From the NCBI GenBank assembly GCA_023299885.1, contig JALZUS010000003.1, positions 1 to 56,005 of the forward strand: a stretch of DNA of 56,005 nucleotides, given 5' to 3'. A program made the translations under genes and the position numbers. This document shows positions 34,361 to 42,750 of this stretch, piece by piece. The notes below the pieces were generated by a model. The model did no database searches and was not told where the DNA came from. It saw only the letters and a list, made by a program, of their open reading frames with translations. The number at the start of each line of letters is the position of its first letter. Position 1 is the first letter of the stretch. Origin of the DNA: Bdellovibrionales bacterium (lineage in GTDB: Bacteria > Bdellovibrionota > Bdellovibrionia > Bdellovibrionales > UBA1609).

Positions 34361-34981
34361 ATGTCTGAAGAAGAAAACAACAATGATTCTAAAATGCAAT
34401 CTTTTGCTAAGCTTATTTTATTTTTATTCATTTCTTTAGTTTCTTTTGCAACAGGTACATTTGTTGGTAAAAATCTTGATTCATCAAAAAGCAGCACAAA
34501 AAGTGTTTTAATAGAACCCAACAATGAGGTTCAGTCTGATATTGCTATTTTAGAAGACGAAAGTGATAACGATGAAGCTACTACAATTATCACCGAAGAA
34601 GATGTCTCCGAAGAAATTAAGGCCATAGATAGCCCTGCAATTCAAAAGATAGCTAAGGAATTCGAAGCCACAAAAAAGAAATTAGCAGAAAAAATTGCTA
34701 ATCGTCCCAAAACAAAAAAAGCTATTGTGCCTGCAGCCTTCAAATACACTATTCAAGTTTCTTCTTACTCTTTAGAGTCTGAAGCGCAAACAAAGGTTAA
34801 GAATTTAAAAGCTCGTGGCTTTGATAAAGCTTTTTATATCCCTGCAGTAGTAAGAGGAACCACTTGGTACAGAGTCGGTCTTGATTTCTTTGAAACCTAC
34901 AAAGAGGCTGATAATAAAAAAACCTCTCTTACAAAACGTGGCGCTATTTCTGATGCTATTGTACAAAAAGTAGAGCTTTAA
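34361..34981 (+). CDS. SPOR-domain membrane protein
   Basis: 206 aa from the ATG at 34361: GGAGG (34351-34355) lies 5 nt upstream, which rules out the GTG at 34334. One transmembrane helix (about residues 20-38, ending A-T-G-T-F-V-G) anchors an acidic linker and a C-terminal SPOR domain from about residue 130 (Y-T-I-Q-V-S-S-Y-S, then W-Y-R-V-G-L-D-F-F). SPOR domains bind denuded peptidoglycan glycans and recruit proteins to the septum. The PhoD-like gene starts 10 nt later. Confidence 0.85.
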   Translation: MSEEENNNDSKMQSFAKLILFLFISLVSFATGTFVGKNLDSSKSSTKSVLIEPNNEVQSDIAILEDESDNDEATTIITEEDVSEEIKAIDSPAIQKIAKEFEATKKKLAEKIANRPKTKKAIVPAAFKYTIQVSSYSLESEAQTKVKNLKARGFDKAFYIPAVVRGTTWYRVGLDFFETYKEADNKKTSLTKRGAISDAIVQKVEL

Positions 34982-34991
34982 AAAATATTTT

Positions 34992-36281
34992 ATGAAGCTC
35001 TTTATTTTTATAGGGCTTTTGCTCACACTATCAGGCTGCCAAAGCTCACCAAAGTCCATCAAACTTATGTGGCCCATCATGCAGTCTGTAACCGATGAGA
35101 CTTCAACTACTTTTGTTATTCAAAAGCAAAAAACAGAAGCCCTCCAATACTATTATTTTGATACTACATGGAAAAAAATTAACTCTATTAAATCTTATCA
35201 GCGCAACGACTCTGATATAGCTATTGAGCATTTATCCCTTTCTGGACTTTCTCATTTAAAAAACTATAAACTTAAAATAAAATCACATAGCAATGAAGAC
35301 ATTAGAAACTTTAAAACCATTACCTATAAAGATAATTACAACTTTAAGGCAGCCTCTTGTATTGTTGATGGACAGCCTAAAACATTAAACCCCATCATGA
35401 ATCAAATGACCTCGTCACCCACTGATTTTTTCTTATTGATTGGAGACAATGTTTATATAGACTTTGACCCCAAGAAACTAATAAAACTTAAACACGTAAC
35501 ACCAAAAATTATCTGGGACCGTCATACTCAAGCCAGAAAGGCTTTCCCACTGTTTTATCTGAAAAATCTTAAACCCATTTTAGCCTCGTGGGACGATCAT
35601 GATTATGGCAAAAATAATGGAAATAAATTTTTTAAATATAAAAACACTTCGCTTAATGCTTTTAAGATATTTTTTGGTTTAAAAAAAATATCTTCTAAAA
35701 ATTATGAAGACGGCCCTGGCCTCTCTTATACTGCCAAATTTGGAACACAACAGTTTATATTTTTAGATAATCGATATTTTAGAGACAAAAAAGGTAAAGG
35801 TAGCCACTGGGGGCCGCAACAAGAAGAATGGCTCCTTAACTTACTAAATAACTCTACTACACCCTCATGGATTATTAATGGCGACCAACTTTGGGGCGGA
35901 TATCACCCTTTTGAATCTTTCGAAGGTGACAGGCCTCATCACTTTAAAGCCATAATGAAAAAAATTGCGCAGGCATCACCCCACCCTATTGCTTTTTTAA
36001 CTGGGGATCGTCACCTTTCTGAAGTTATGGAAATTAGTGAAACTGATTTTAAATACAAAACAATTGAAATAACGGCCAGCCCTCTTCATGCAAAGCTTTA
36101 CCCTAGCCGATGGGACAAAAACCCCAACCCAAGACAAATACAAGGAATAGCGCAGACTCATAATTATGTCGTAATAAGAAGTAAGTCTGATGACCGTCAA
36201 ATGAGTGGCGAGGTCTTATCAGTTGGACCAAAGAATAAGATTTTATTTAAACATAAATTTAAAGTGAGTACTGAACAATAA
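34992..36281 (+). CDS. PhoD-like metallophosphatase lipoprotein
   Basis: 429 aa. The signal ends in a lipobox L-S-G-C with Cys16, so the mature protein is membrane-anchored. An Ig/fibronectin-like N-terminal region (about 20-110) precedes a PhoD-type metallophosphatase domain with L-I-G-D-N-V-Y, S-W-D-D-H-D-Y-G, N-G-D-Q-L-W-G-G and L-T-G-D-R-H. PhoD enzymes are Ca/Fe-dependent phosphodiesterases or phosphatases acting on teichoic acid or phospholipid-type substrates. The R-D-H motif usual in the second site is D-D-H here, a conservative variation. It is in a probable operon with the SPOR gene. Confidence 0.8.
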   Translation: MKLFIFIGLLLTLSGCQSSPKSIKLMWPIMQSVTDETSTTFVIQKQKTEALQYYYFDTTWKKINSIKSYQRNDSDIAIEHLSLSGLSHLKNYKLKIKSHSNEDIRNFKTITYKDNYNFKAASCIVDGQPKTLNPIMNQMTSSPTDFFLLIGDNVYIDFDPKKLIKLKHVTPKIIWDRHTQARKAFPLFYLKNLKPILASWDDHDYGKNNGNKFFKYKNTSLNAFKIFFGLKKISSKNYEDGPGLSYTAKFGTQQFIFLDNRYFRDKKGKGSHWGPQQEEWLLNLLNNSTTPSWIINGDQLWGGYHPFESFEGDRPHHFKAIMKKIAQASPHPIAFLTGDRHLSEVMEISETDFKYKTIEITASPLHAKLYPSRWDKNPNPRQIQGIAQTHNYVVIRSKSDDRQMSGEVLSVGPKNKILFKHKFKVSTEQ

Positions 36282-36329
36282 AAGCAGCTAGCACTGGAAG
36301 ACACCTCTTAGGTTTGATAGCATCTTTAC

Positions 36330-37379
36330 ATGAGCAAACAACAAACATTATTAGAACTAGAAGCAGAACTTAAAAAATTAATATCTACAGAAATGGGCCG
36401 AAGAAGCTTTTTAACAGCTCTCCCATTATTAATGACAGCTTGTGCAACGTCGGGACAAACACGCTACCGTGAAGGCGATAACCGTGGGCAAGCAACAAGC
36501 ATGACTGTTGGTGATGAAGTCCGAATGACGGCTGAAGTTTTACCAAAAATGAAACAAGAGTATCCGGTAATACCAAACCCAGAGCTGCAAAGATATATTT
36601 CAAACCTGGGTACACGAATAGCCATTAAGAATGGCTTACAAGGAAACCCTTATAATTATAACTTTAGTGTTGTCGATGTCGGCTATGTAAATGCTTTTGC
36701 CCTACCTGCTGGAACAGTATTTATTACTGCACCTTTAATAGCTATGGCTGATAGCGAAGCTGAACTTGCTGGAGTTGTCGGGCATGAAATTGGCCACATA
36801 CAAGCACGACATACAGCTGAAAGAATGCATGCACAAAATAAATCTAAAGGAAAATCATTACTTTTAAGCCTAGGCACTGGCCTCTTAGGAGCGGCTGCAG
36901 GCTACGGGCTAGGGCAAGTTGTTTGTAGACGCTCAAGCCGAGCTGAAGAAAAAGCCTGTTTAAATAAAACATTACAACTTGGAGCTGTCGCTGGTTTTAG
37001 TGGCGGGCTTTTAATACAACAATTTGGTTTTATGGCTAACTCTCGAGAAGATGAGATGGAAGCCGATCGCATTTCTTTTAATACAGCTTTTAAAGCTGGC
37101 TACCATAAAGATTATGTCGGTAAATTTTACGATAAACTTTTAGTAATGAATCAACAATCTCATGGTAAGCAACAGCAAGATGTTGTTAGCGTTGCTTTAG
37201 CTGATGTTATGAGCACTCATCCACCAAGCATTAATCGCGTTAACCAAATGAAACAAATGGCCAGTACCGTTCAAAACCCTGCAGGAACAAAAATTTCTAC
37301 AAAATCTTTTGAACGTGCAAAAAGCATAGCTAAACAATATGCTGCCAGAGCACAATCTGCTGCAAAAGCACGCAGTTAA
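36330..37379 (+). CDS. M48-family metalloprotease, predicted Tat lipoprotein
   Basis: 349 aa. The zinc motif H-E-I-G-H is at 152-156 and the third ligand Glu in E-D-E-M-E-A-D near residue 240, as in BepA/YfgC and LoiP-type periplasmic M48 peptidases that police outer-membrane assembly. About 22 residues from the start is G-R-R-S-F-L followed by a hydrophobic stretch and L-M-T-A-C, i.e. a twin-arginine signal with a lipobox. A hydrophobic hairpin near 170-190 interrupts the protease domain. There is no TPR domain, unlike BepA. The start ATG has only a weak AGG upstream. Confidence 0.83.
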   Translation: MSKQQTLLELEAELKKLISTEMGRRSFLTALPLLMTACATSGQTRYREGDNRGQATSMTVGDEVRMTAEVLPKMKQEYPVIPNPELQRYISNLGTRIAIKNGLQGNPYNYNFSVVDVGYVNAFALPAGTVFITAPLIAMADSEAELAGVVGHEIGHIQARHTAERMHAQNKSKGKSLLLSLGTGLLGAAAGYGLGQVVCRRSSRAEEKACLNKTLQLGAVAGFSGGLLIQQFGFMANSREDEMEADRISFNTAFKAGYHKDYVGKFYDKLLVMNQQSHGKQQQDVVSVALADVMSTHPPSINRVNQMKQMASTVQNPAGTKISTKSFERAKSIAKQYAARAQSAAKARS

Positions 37380-37392
37380 TCCTTTTGAATGC

Positions 37393-37421
37393 CGCCCCAC
37401 AGCTGGTTCCAAAGTGGGGCG
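37393..37421. repeat. GC-rich hairpin downstream of the M48 gene
   Basis: CGCCCCAC (37393-37400) and GTGGGGCG (37414-37421) form an 8-bp stem with a 13-nt loop. No T tract follows, so it is at best a Rho-assisted or 3'-end-protecting hairpin. The rest of the 232-bp spacer (37380-37611) holds a short palindrome GGCCATAATGGCC at 37492-37504. Confidence 0.5.
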
Positions 37422-37611
37422 AAACAACACCAAAGTCTTGCTTTTCTGGATATTATGACACCAGAACAATATGAAATATCCTAAATAATTAGGCCATAAT
37501 GGCCCCAAAAAAACTTTTAACCCTTTTATTTTCGATCTGTGTCTTGGCATCTTTCCTGCTTTATAAAGTGGTGAGGGTTACAAAAAAACAAAACACTAAA
37601 GGAGTGGTTAT

Positions 37612-38355
37612 ATGTATAAAAAAATTCTTACACTTGCGACTATTGGAGCGGCCTTATTACTGGCATCACCTGCACAAGCTTACCAAGAAGTAGTTAATCT
37701 TCGGTTAGGACAACTAGAAGTTCGGGGACAAAACCAACTCCTTAATATAGGACAGCAGCTAAGGTCTAGAGGCTATAGCTTAATAGGCAAAGAGGTTGTC
37801 TCTGTGACAGTAAATGCTGTAAGCAGAGTAGGTTTACGCACTAATCAATACGGAACACTCAGTTTAAGATCTGGATTTAATACAACTTACCCACAAACCG
37901 TTTATGGAGATCGACATGCATATCAAAGTCCACGATCTCGAGATTTTCAACAAGTTACTTTATACACACCTTACTCAAGAACAGCATCCAACAGCCAAGT
38001 TTCTCTAGTTGTTGACGGACCTATTAAGCTTGGACAAATCAGAGTTGTTTTAAATAATACAAGAAGAGCACCAGTAAACCGTACACCTAGAGGTTGTTAC
38101 ACGGATAGACATCATCGCACTATTTGTAACGGAGTTATTATAGACAGCGGCCGTAGAGACAGAACAAGAGGCTGTACTGTAAACAGAAGAGGACAACGAG
38201 TATGTACAGGGAACGACAGTCGTCGTGGTAATGACCGTACTGATGGCAGGCGTGGAAATGACAGACGTGATGATAGCCGCTCTGACAGAAACCGTGGCGG
38301 AAGCGACCGTGGTAATGACAGAGGGAACGATCGCGGAAGACGAGGCGGAAGATAG
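37612..38355 (+). CDS. Secreted basic protein with Cys repeats and Arg/Gly/Asp/Asn-rich tail
   Basis: 247 aa. A clear signal peptide (M-Y-K-K-I-L-T-L-A-T-I-G, cleavage after S-P-A-Q-A near residue 23) precedes a beta-rich domain of about 125 residues. Two copies of a G-C-x9-C-x-G motif follow (first C-Y-T-D-R-H-H, second C-T-V-N-R-R-G), and the last ~45 residues are a low-complexity run of R, G, N and D (R-R-G-N-D-R repeats). It is strongly cationic and probably binds an anionic polymer such as LPS, DNA or peptidoglycan, but no family is recognised. AAAGGAG lies 7 nt before the ATG. Confidence 0.75.
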   Translation: MYKKILTLATIGAALLLASPAQAYQEVVNLRLGQLEVRGQNQLLNIGQQLRSRGYSLIGKEVVSVTVNAVSRVGLRTNQYGTLSLRSGFNTTYPQTVYGDRHAYQSPRSRDFQQVTLYTPYSRTASNSQVSLVVDGPIKLGQIRVVLNNTRRAPVNRTPRGCYTDRHHRTICNGVIIDSGRRDRTRGCTVNRRGQRVCTGNDSRRGNDRTDGRRGNDRRDDSRSDRNRGGSDRGNDRGNDRGRRGGR

Positions 38356-38466
38356 TCTCTACCCTATTGAATTAAAATCATTGGACTTGTTAGCAAGCCC
38401 ATAAAAAATAAAATGGTGGTAATTTAGAGGGGGCAAGAAAATTCAATTAAACTTTATTTAGACACA

Positions 38467-38496
38467 AAAAAAGAGAGCTCATGGGCTCTCTTTTTT
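38467..38496. terminator. Bidirectional intrinsic terminator between the Arg-rich protein gene and rpsN
   Basis: GAGAGC (38473-38478) pairs with GCTCTC (38485-38490) around a 6-nt loop and is flanked by A6 and T6, so it works in both directions. It separates two convergent genes. Confidence 0.85.
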
Positions 38497-38517
38497 ATTG
38501 CTTGTTTTTTATTTTGC

Positions 38518-38532
38518 TTACCAGCTAGATCT
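38518..38532 (-). pseudogene. Relic of an rpsN 3' end (RSSW-stop)
   Basis: Read on the minus strand, 38532-38518 encodes R-S-S-W-stop, almost the same as the intact rpsN tail K-S-S-W-stop that ends at 38547. The shared GAGCTGGTAAGC/TAGCTGGTAAGC blocks are offset by 29 bp. The simplest reading is a partial tandem duplication or a recombination scar from replacement of one rpsN allele by another. Confidence 0.45.
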
Positions 38533-38546
38533 GATTATTGGCTCGC

Positions 38547-38852
38547 TTACCAGCTCGACTTAGTTACTCCAGGTAGCTCACCACGAGAAGCCATCTCTCT
38601 GAAAGCAATACGAGATAAACCAAATTTTCTCAGATGACCACGAGGGCGACCTGTAACAAAACAACGACGAATTACTCTATGGATAGACGTATCTCTTGGA
38701 AGCTTTTGTAACTTCATACGCGCTTCCCAACGCTCTTCTTCAGTAGCTTTCATATCGACAGCTTTTTTTCTTAATTCAGTACGATAAGCTGTGTATTTTT
38801 CAGCTCTTTCTTGATTCTTTTTATTCTTATCAATCATGCTCTTTTTAGCCAT
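38547..38852 (-). CDS. rpsN: 30S ribosomal protein S14, zinc-free long form
   Basis: 101 aa, the same length as E. coli S14. Start at 38852 is fixed by AAGGAG 9 nt upstream and by M-A-K-K-S-M; an upstream in-frame start at 38900 has no support. Core motif: [15 protein letters not shown], ending G-K... here P-G-V-T-K-S-S-W. It lacks the CxxC zinc ribbon of the short S14 form. It lies alone, outside the spc ribosomal operon where rpsN normally sits. Confidence 0.93.
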   Translation of the reverse strand: MAKKSMIDKNKKNQERAEKYTAYRTELRKKAVDMKATEEERWEARMKLQKLPRDTSIHRVIRRCFVTGRPRGHLRKFGLSRIAFREMASRGELPGVTKSSW

Positions 38853-38981
38853 TAGCAGAGTCTCCTTAGTAATAAGTAGTTCTCTCGTAGTAGTGCCCAA
38901 AATGCAAGAATCTGGGATGACAATATGTATTAATTACCAGTAGAAGTGACCCTAAGGTCCTGAGCCTTTATTCTCCTCCCC

Positions 38982-41231
38982 ATGGAAGCTGACTTTTTTG
39001 CTAAAAAACTAAACCCTATGCAGCTAGAAGCCGTTAAATCGGTCCATGGCCCCCTACTCATATTGGCTGGAGCTGGCTCTGGAAAAACAAGGGCCCTCAC
39101 CTACAGGATGATATATCTCATCTCCGAAGGCGAAGCCTCGCCCTCAGAGATTTTAGCTGTAACATTTACCAATAAAGCCGCCCGTGAAATGGAGCAACGC
39201 TGCTGGAAAGCCCTAGACGAGTTTGGCATCCCATTATCTGAACCACCATGGATTAGTACTTTTCACTCTACATGTACAAAAATTCTAAGAGAGCATATTC
39301 ATTTATTAGACTACCAGCCCTTCTTTAATATTTATGATGCTTCTGATTCACTACAGCTCATTAAAAAAATATTAGCTACATTAAATATTAACGACAAAGC
39401 TTATCCAGCAAAAGGTTTTAAAGCTAAAATTGACGAGGCCAAATCATCAGCACTACTACCCGATGACCTTCCTCAAAAAAATGACAGCCTCATGGATGAT
39501 AAACAAATTGAGGTTTATAAGTATTACGAAGAAGAGCTTAAAAAAGCTAACTCTATAGATTTCAGTGGATTACTTTTAAAAACATACGAACTTTTTAGAA
39601 ACTACCCCGCCATCCTAGAAATGTATCAAGACCGCTTTCGCTTTATTATGGTAGACGAGTATCAAGATACCAACCATGTCCAATATCTAATTGTTAAAAT
39701 GTTAGCGCAAAAATATAAAAATATTTGTGTTGTCGGCGACGAAGACCAATCGATATATAGCTGGCGTGGCGCTGACATCAGAAATATTTTAGATTTTGAA
39801 AAAGATTTTGATAATTGCAAAATGATTAAACTAGAACAAAACTATCGCTCATCTAAAAATATCGTAGAAGCAGCTACTCACTTAATTAAAAATAACTCTC
39901 AAAGAAAAGAGAAAGAGCTTTTTACTAATAATAATGAAGGCTCTAAAATTTTAATTAAAGAAGTGAACACCGACTACGATGAAGCTCGCTTTGTTTTAAG
40001 TAAAATCCGGCACCTTACAGAGGTGGATACTCATAACTATAATGAGATTGCTGTTTTCTACAGAACCAATGCTCAGTCACGTGTACTTGAGGACCAACTA
40101 CGAAGTAACGGTATACCTTACAAACTGATTGGGTCTTTAAAGTTCTATGAGCGTAAAGAGATTAAAGATATTTTATCTTATATGAAATTAGCCATCAATG
40201 TGTCTGATGATATATCACTTAAACGCATCATTAATGTGCCAGCACGTGGCATAGGAAAAACTACTGTTACAAAATTAGAAATGCTAGCTGACACCAACGG
40301 CTTTAGGCTTTTTGAAGCTATACGCGTGGCCTGCACTCAAAAACTTGTGCACTCGGGCGCTGTTAAAAAGCTTTTTAATTTTTACGCCATGATTGGACAA
40401 TTTCAAAATGACGTAAAAGAACTTAAGCCTTCAGAAGTGTTTCAAAATATTTTAGAAAAAACAGAGTATGCTATAAGACTAAAAGCTGAGAACTCAGTTG
40501 AAGCCACAAACCGTATAAAAAATATTGAAGAATTCTACAATGCTATACTTCAGTTTGAAGAAGAGCGTGGCGACGATGCCACCATGGTTAACTTTTTAGA
40601 AGAGATGGCTTTGGTTTCTGATGCCGACAACATCGATGAAGATGAAAAATCTGTAACCTTAATGACTTTGCATTTATCTAAAGGCCTTGAGTACCCTAAC
40701 GTATTTATTGTTGGTATGGAAAACGGACTATTTCCAGGATTTAGAAGCATTGAAGGTGATTTTGAAGCTATGGAAGAAGAGCGCCGCCTAGCTTATGTGG
40801 GCCTTACCCGTGCAGAGAAAAACTTATTTTTATCTTATGCCCGAACTCGCCGTGTTTGGGGACAAGAGCAAAACCATATGCCAAGCACATTCTTAAGTGA
40901 AATCCCAGAGCAATATGTAGTACACGAGCGTAGCAGTGACCCCAACAGACCTCGCGCTATACTTGGCAAACCTTCTTGGAAAAAAACCAAATTTAAAGCA
41001 GAAGAAACTTTTGATAGCTTTCCTGATTATGAAAATCAAAGTAACGATTTTTATGCAGAAGGCTCTGGATCGAGCTACCAACGTGGTATGCGTGTAAAGC
41101 ATCCTACCTTTGGGCCCGGTACTATTTATAAAGTAGAAGGCAGCGGTGACACAGAAAAAGTAACTGTTAAGTTTCCAAACAACAGGCTTAAAAAGTTTGT
41201 GACTAAATATGCTCGCCTTGAGGTTTTGTAG
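38982..41231 (+). CDS. pcrA: UvrD/PcrA superfamily I DNA helicase
   Basis: 749 aa, full length. Helicase motifs in order: N-P-M-Q-L-E-A-V Q-motif at 11-18, Walker A G-A-G-S-G-K-T at 30-36, T-F-T-N-K-A-A, F-H-S-T, V-D-E-Y-Q-D-T-N (motif II), V-G-D-E-D-Q-S-I-Y-S-W-R-G-A (III), N-Y-R-S (IV), T-L-H-L-S-K-G-L-E (V) and V-G-L-T-R-A (VI). The C-terminal Tudor-like domain (H-P-T-F-G-P-G-T-I) binds RNA polymerase in PcrA/UvrD. It functions as a 3'-5' helicase in nucleotide-excision and mismatch repair. Its end overlaps the convergent kamA gene by 29 nt. Confidence 0.93.
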   Translation: MEADFFAKKLNPMQLEAVKSVHGPLLILAGAGSGKTRALTYRMIYLISEGEASPSEILAVTFTNKAAREMEQRCWKALDEFGIPLSEPPWISTFHSTCTKILREHIHLLDYQPFFNIYDASDSLQLIKKILATLNINDKAYPAKGFKAKIDEAKSSALLPDDLPQKNDSLMDDKQIEVYKYYEEELKKANSIDFSGLLLKTYELFRNYPAILEMYQDRFRFIMVDEYQDTNHVQYLIVKMLAQKYKNICVVGDEDQSIYSWRGADIRNILDFEKDFDNCKMIKLEQNYRSSKNIVEAATHLIKNNSQRKEKELFTNNNEGSKILIKEVNTDYDEARFVLSKIRHLTEVDTHNYNEIAVFYRTNAQSRVLEDQLRSNGIPYKLIGSLKFYERKEIKDILSYMKLAINVSDDISLKRIINVPARGIGKTTVTKLEMLADTNGFRLFEAIRVACTQKLVHSGAVKKLFNFYAMIGQFQNDVKELKPSEVFQNILEKTEYAIRLKAENSVEATNRIKNIEEFYNAILQFEEERGDDATMVNFLEEMALVSDADNIDEDEKSVTLMTLHLSKGLEYPNVFIVGMENGLFPGFRSIEGDFEAMEEERRLAYVGLTRAEKNLFLSYARTRRVWGQEQNHMPSTFLSEIPEQYVVHERSSDPNRPRAILGKPSWKKTKFKAEETFDSFPDYENQSNDFYAEGSGSSYQRGMRVKHPTFGPGTIYKVEGSGDTEKVTVKFPNNRLKKFVTKYARLEVL

Positions 41232-42405
41232 ATTTAATCTCTTCCCACTCTGATTTGTAAGCCTGACTCACTTCAGGCTTCACAATATTAAGCGGATTTT
41301 TATAAACACCCTCTTTATTATCCCAACCCTTAAAGTGCCATTCTTTATCTGATTGTGAAGTTATAAAGTTTGGTGTTAACCCAGCCTTGCCGCCACCACC
41401 TGGGATATCTAAAGATAGGTTAGGCATAGCCAGCCCTGACATATGACCCCACAACTCTTTTTGAATAGCTAAACTATCCTGGATACTTGTTCGCAAGTGA
41501 TCTGTACCCTCTGAAGGGTCACACTGAAACATATAGTATGGACGCACACGTAAATATAAAAGCCTACGAGACAAAGCCTGCACAATGGCAGCATTATTAT
41601 TTATTCCGTTTAATAAAACCATTTGGTTATAAACAGGCACACCGTTATCGACTAACAACTCTAAACATTTCGCTGCCTCTATAGTGATTTCATCTGGGTG
41701 GTTAAAGTGAGTCATTAAATAAACAGGCTTATACTTTTTTAATAGGCCTACTAATTCTGCTGTTATTCTAAATGGATTAACCACTGGCATGCGAGAACCT
41801 ATACGAATAATTTCTATGTGCTCTATCTGTCTTAAGTCAGATAATACTTTTTCTAACTTTGAATCTGAAAGTGTTAAAGGATCGCCACCTGATAAAATAA
41901 CCTCACGCAACGATTTTGTTTTTTTAATATAGCTTAAAGCTTCTTCGTACTCCGATGCCTTTGGAAACACTTGCTCTTGGCCGGTAAAATGTTTTCTTGT
42001 GCAGTAACGGCAGTATACATTGCAAAAATCTGTTACTAAAAACAAACAACGGTCAGAGTACCTATGGATAATTCTTTTTTGTGGCCTATTCGCGTTTTCG
42101 CCTAAAGGGTCTAACATAGATTGCTGGCCTTCAAAAAGCTCTTGTGTTTTTGGAAGTATAATTTGGCGGACAGGGTCTTTAACTGAGCCCGAAGCACTCG
42201 CAACAGCCGCATAGTAAGGAGAAACTCTTACTTTAAAAATCTTATCATTACCCGAGAAAGCCTTCGCTTCATTTTCAGTGAGTGAAAATACTTTTTCAAA
42301 GTCTGACTTTACCTTCAATGAATGCTTAACTTGCCACTTCCAAGAGGTCCAATCCTCTTGCGAAACCACTTTGGGCTTATTTATTTGTCTCCAGTTAAAC
42401 TTCAT
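41203..42405 (-). CDS. kamA: KamA-family radical SAM enzyme (lysine 2,3-aminomutase-like)
   Basis: 400 aa. The radical-SAM cluster motif C-N-V-Y-C-R-Y-C lies at 128-135, the S-G-G-D-P-L SAM-binding segment follows near 175, and the PLP lysine is in P-G-G-G-G-K near residue 343. KamA interconverts lysine and beta-lysine in lysine catabolism or osmolyte synthesis, while the related EpmB (about 340 aa) modifies elongation factor P through EpmA. Length and the G-G-G-G-K-A-G-L-T-P context favour KamA-like, but no epmA, efp, ablB or kam genes are nearby to decide. Confidence 0.85.
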   Translation of the reverse strand: MKFNWRQINKPKVVSQEDWTSWKWQVKHSLKVKSDFEKVFSLTENEAKAFSGNDKIFKVRVSPYYAAVASASGSVKDPVRQIILPKTQELFEGQQSMLDPLGENANRPQKRIIHRYSDRCLFLVTDFCNVYCRYCTRKHFTGQEQVFPKASEYEEALSYIKKTKSLREVILSGGDPLTLSDSKLEKVLSDLRQIEHIEIIRIGSRMPVVNPFRITAELVGLLKKYKPVYLMTHFNHPDEITIEAAKCLELLVDNGVPVYNQMVLLNGINNNAAIVQALSRRLLYLRVRPYYMFQCDPSEGTDHLRTSIQDSLAIQKELWGHMSGLAMPNLSLDIPGGGGKAGLTPNFITSQSDKEWHFKGWDNKEGVYKNPLNIVKPEVSQAYKSEWEEIKSTKPQGEHI

Positions 42406-42658
42406 AAAATGGTTATAGCGAGTGTTGATGATAACTTCTAGAGCCTTTGCGCCACATAAATGCCTCAGACTGATACTAAATCACTGTATAAAAACCTAAA
42501 AACCCCGTCAGAATTCTAAACACTATAAGTGCTTGAAATTAATGGGGTTTCTCAGGCTGAGACAAAACCTCCCCTGTTTTTAACAAGACTCAATTAAAAC
42601 TTAAAACCTTCAGTCTCAAAAAACTAAGTCATTTCAGGCACTTAATTTTTTAAGAACA

Positions 42659-42675
42659 TTGGCACTCCTATTGTA
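42659..42675 (+). promoter_or_regulatory. Possible sigma-54 (-24/-12) promoter, imperfect
   Basis: TTGGCACTCCTATTGTA has the TTGGCAC of the -24 element and correct 10-bp spacing, but GT instead of GC at -12. Transcription would begin near 42686, upstream of the 5' hairpin of the next gene. The -12 mismatch makes this tentative. Confidence 0.3.
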
Positions 42676-42703
42676 TTAATAAGAGGTAAGTAGGCGAAAC
42701 AAA

Positions 42704-42730
42704 GTTATTTAAAAACGATTTTTAAATAAC
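42704..42730 (+). promoter_or_regulatory. Perfect 12-bp hairpin just upstream of the ribosome-binding site
   Basis: GTTATTTAAAAA (42704-42715), CGA loop, TTTTTAAATAAC (42719-42730). It ends about 9 nt before the AGAGGA ribosome site of the following gene. It is not followed by a U tract and so is more likely a 5' mRNA stabiliser or regulator target than a terminator. Confidence 0.65.
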
Positions 42731-42750
42731 ACTAAAAAAGAGGATAACAT

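Larger units (their letters stand above)
42406..42750. other. 345-bp intergenic region with nested inverted repeats
   Basis: No gene is visible. AAACCCC (42500-42506) can pair with GGGGTTT (42544-42550). AAGTGCTTGAAAT (42527-42539) can pair with ATTTCAGGCACTT (42631-42643), 13 pairs including one G-U. These lie upstream of a possible sigma-54 site (42659-42675) and a 12-bp hairpin (42704-42730) that precede the Gln/Asn-rich protein gene. The left part also carries the promoter region of divergent kamA. Confidence 0.5.

Noticed and set aside
37499-37693. Short open frame with a hydrophobic N-terminus before the Arg-rich secreted protein gene
   Set aside because: It overlaps the well-supported signal peptide of the next gene in another frame and has no ribosome site; the second half looks like frame-shifted sequence.
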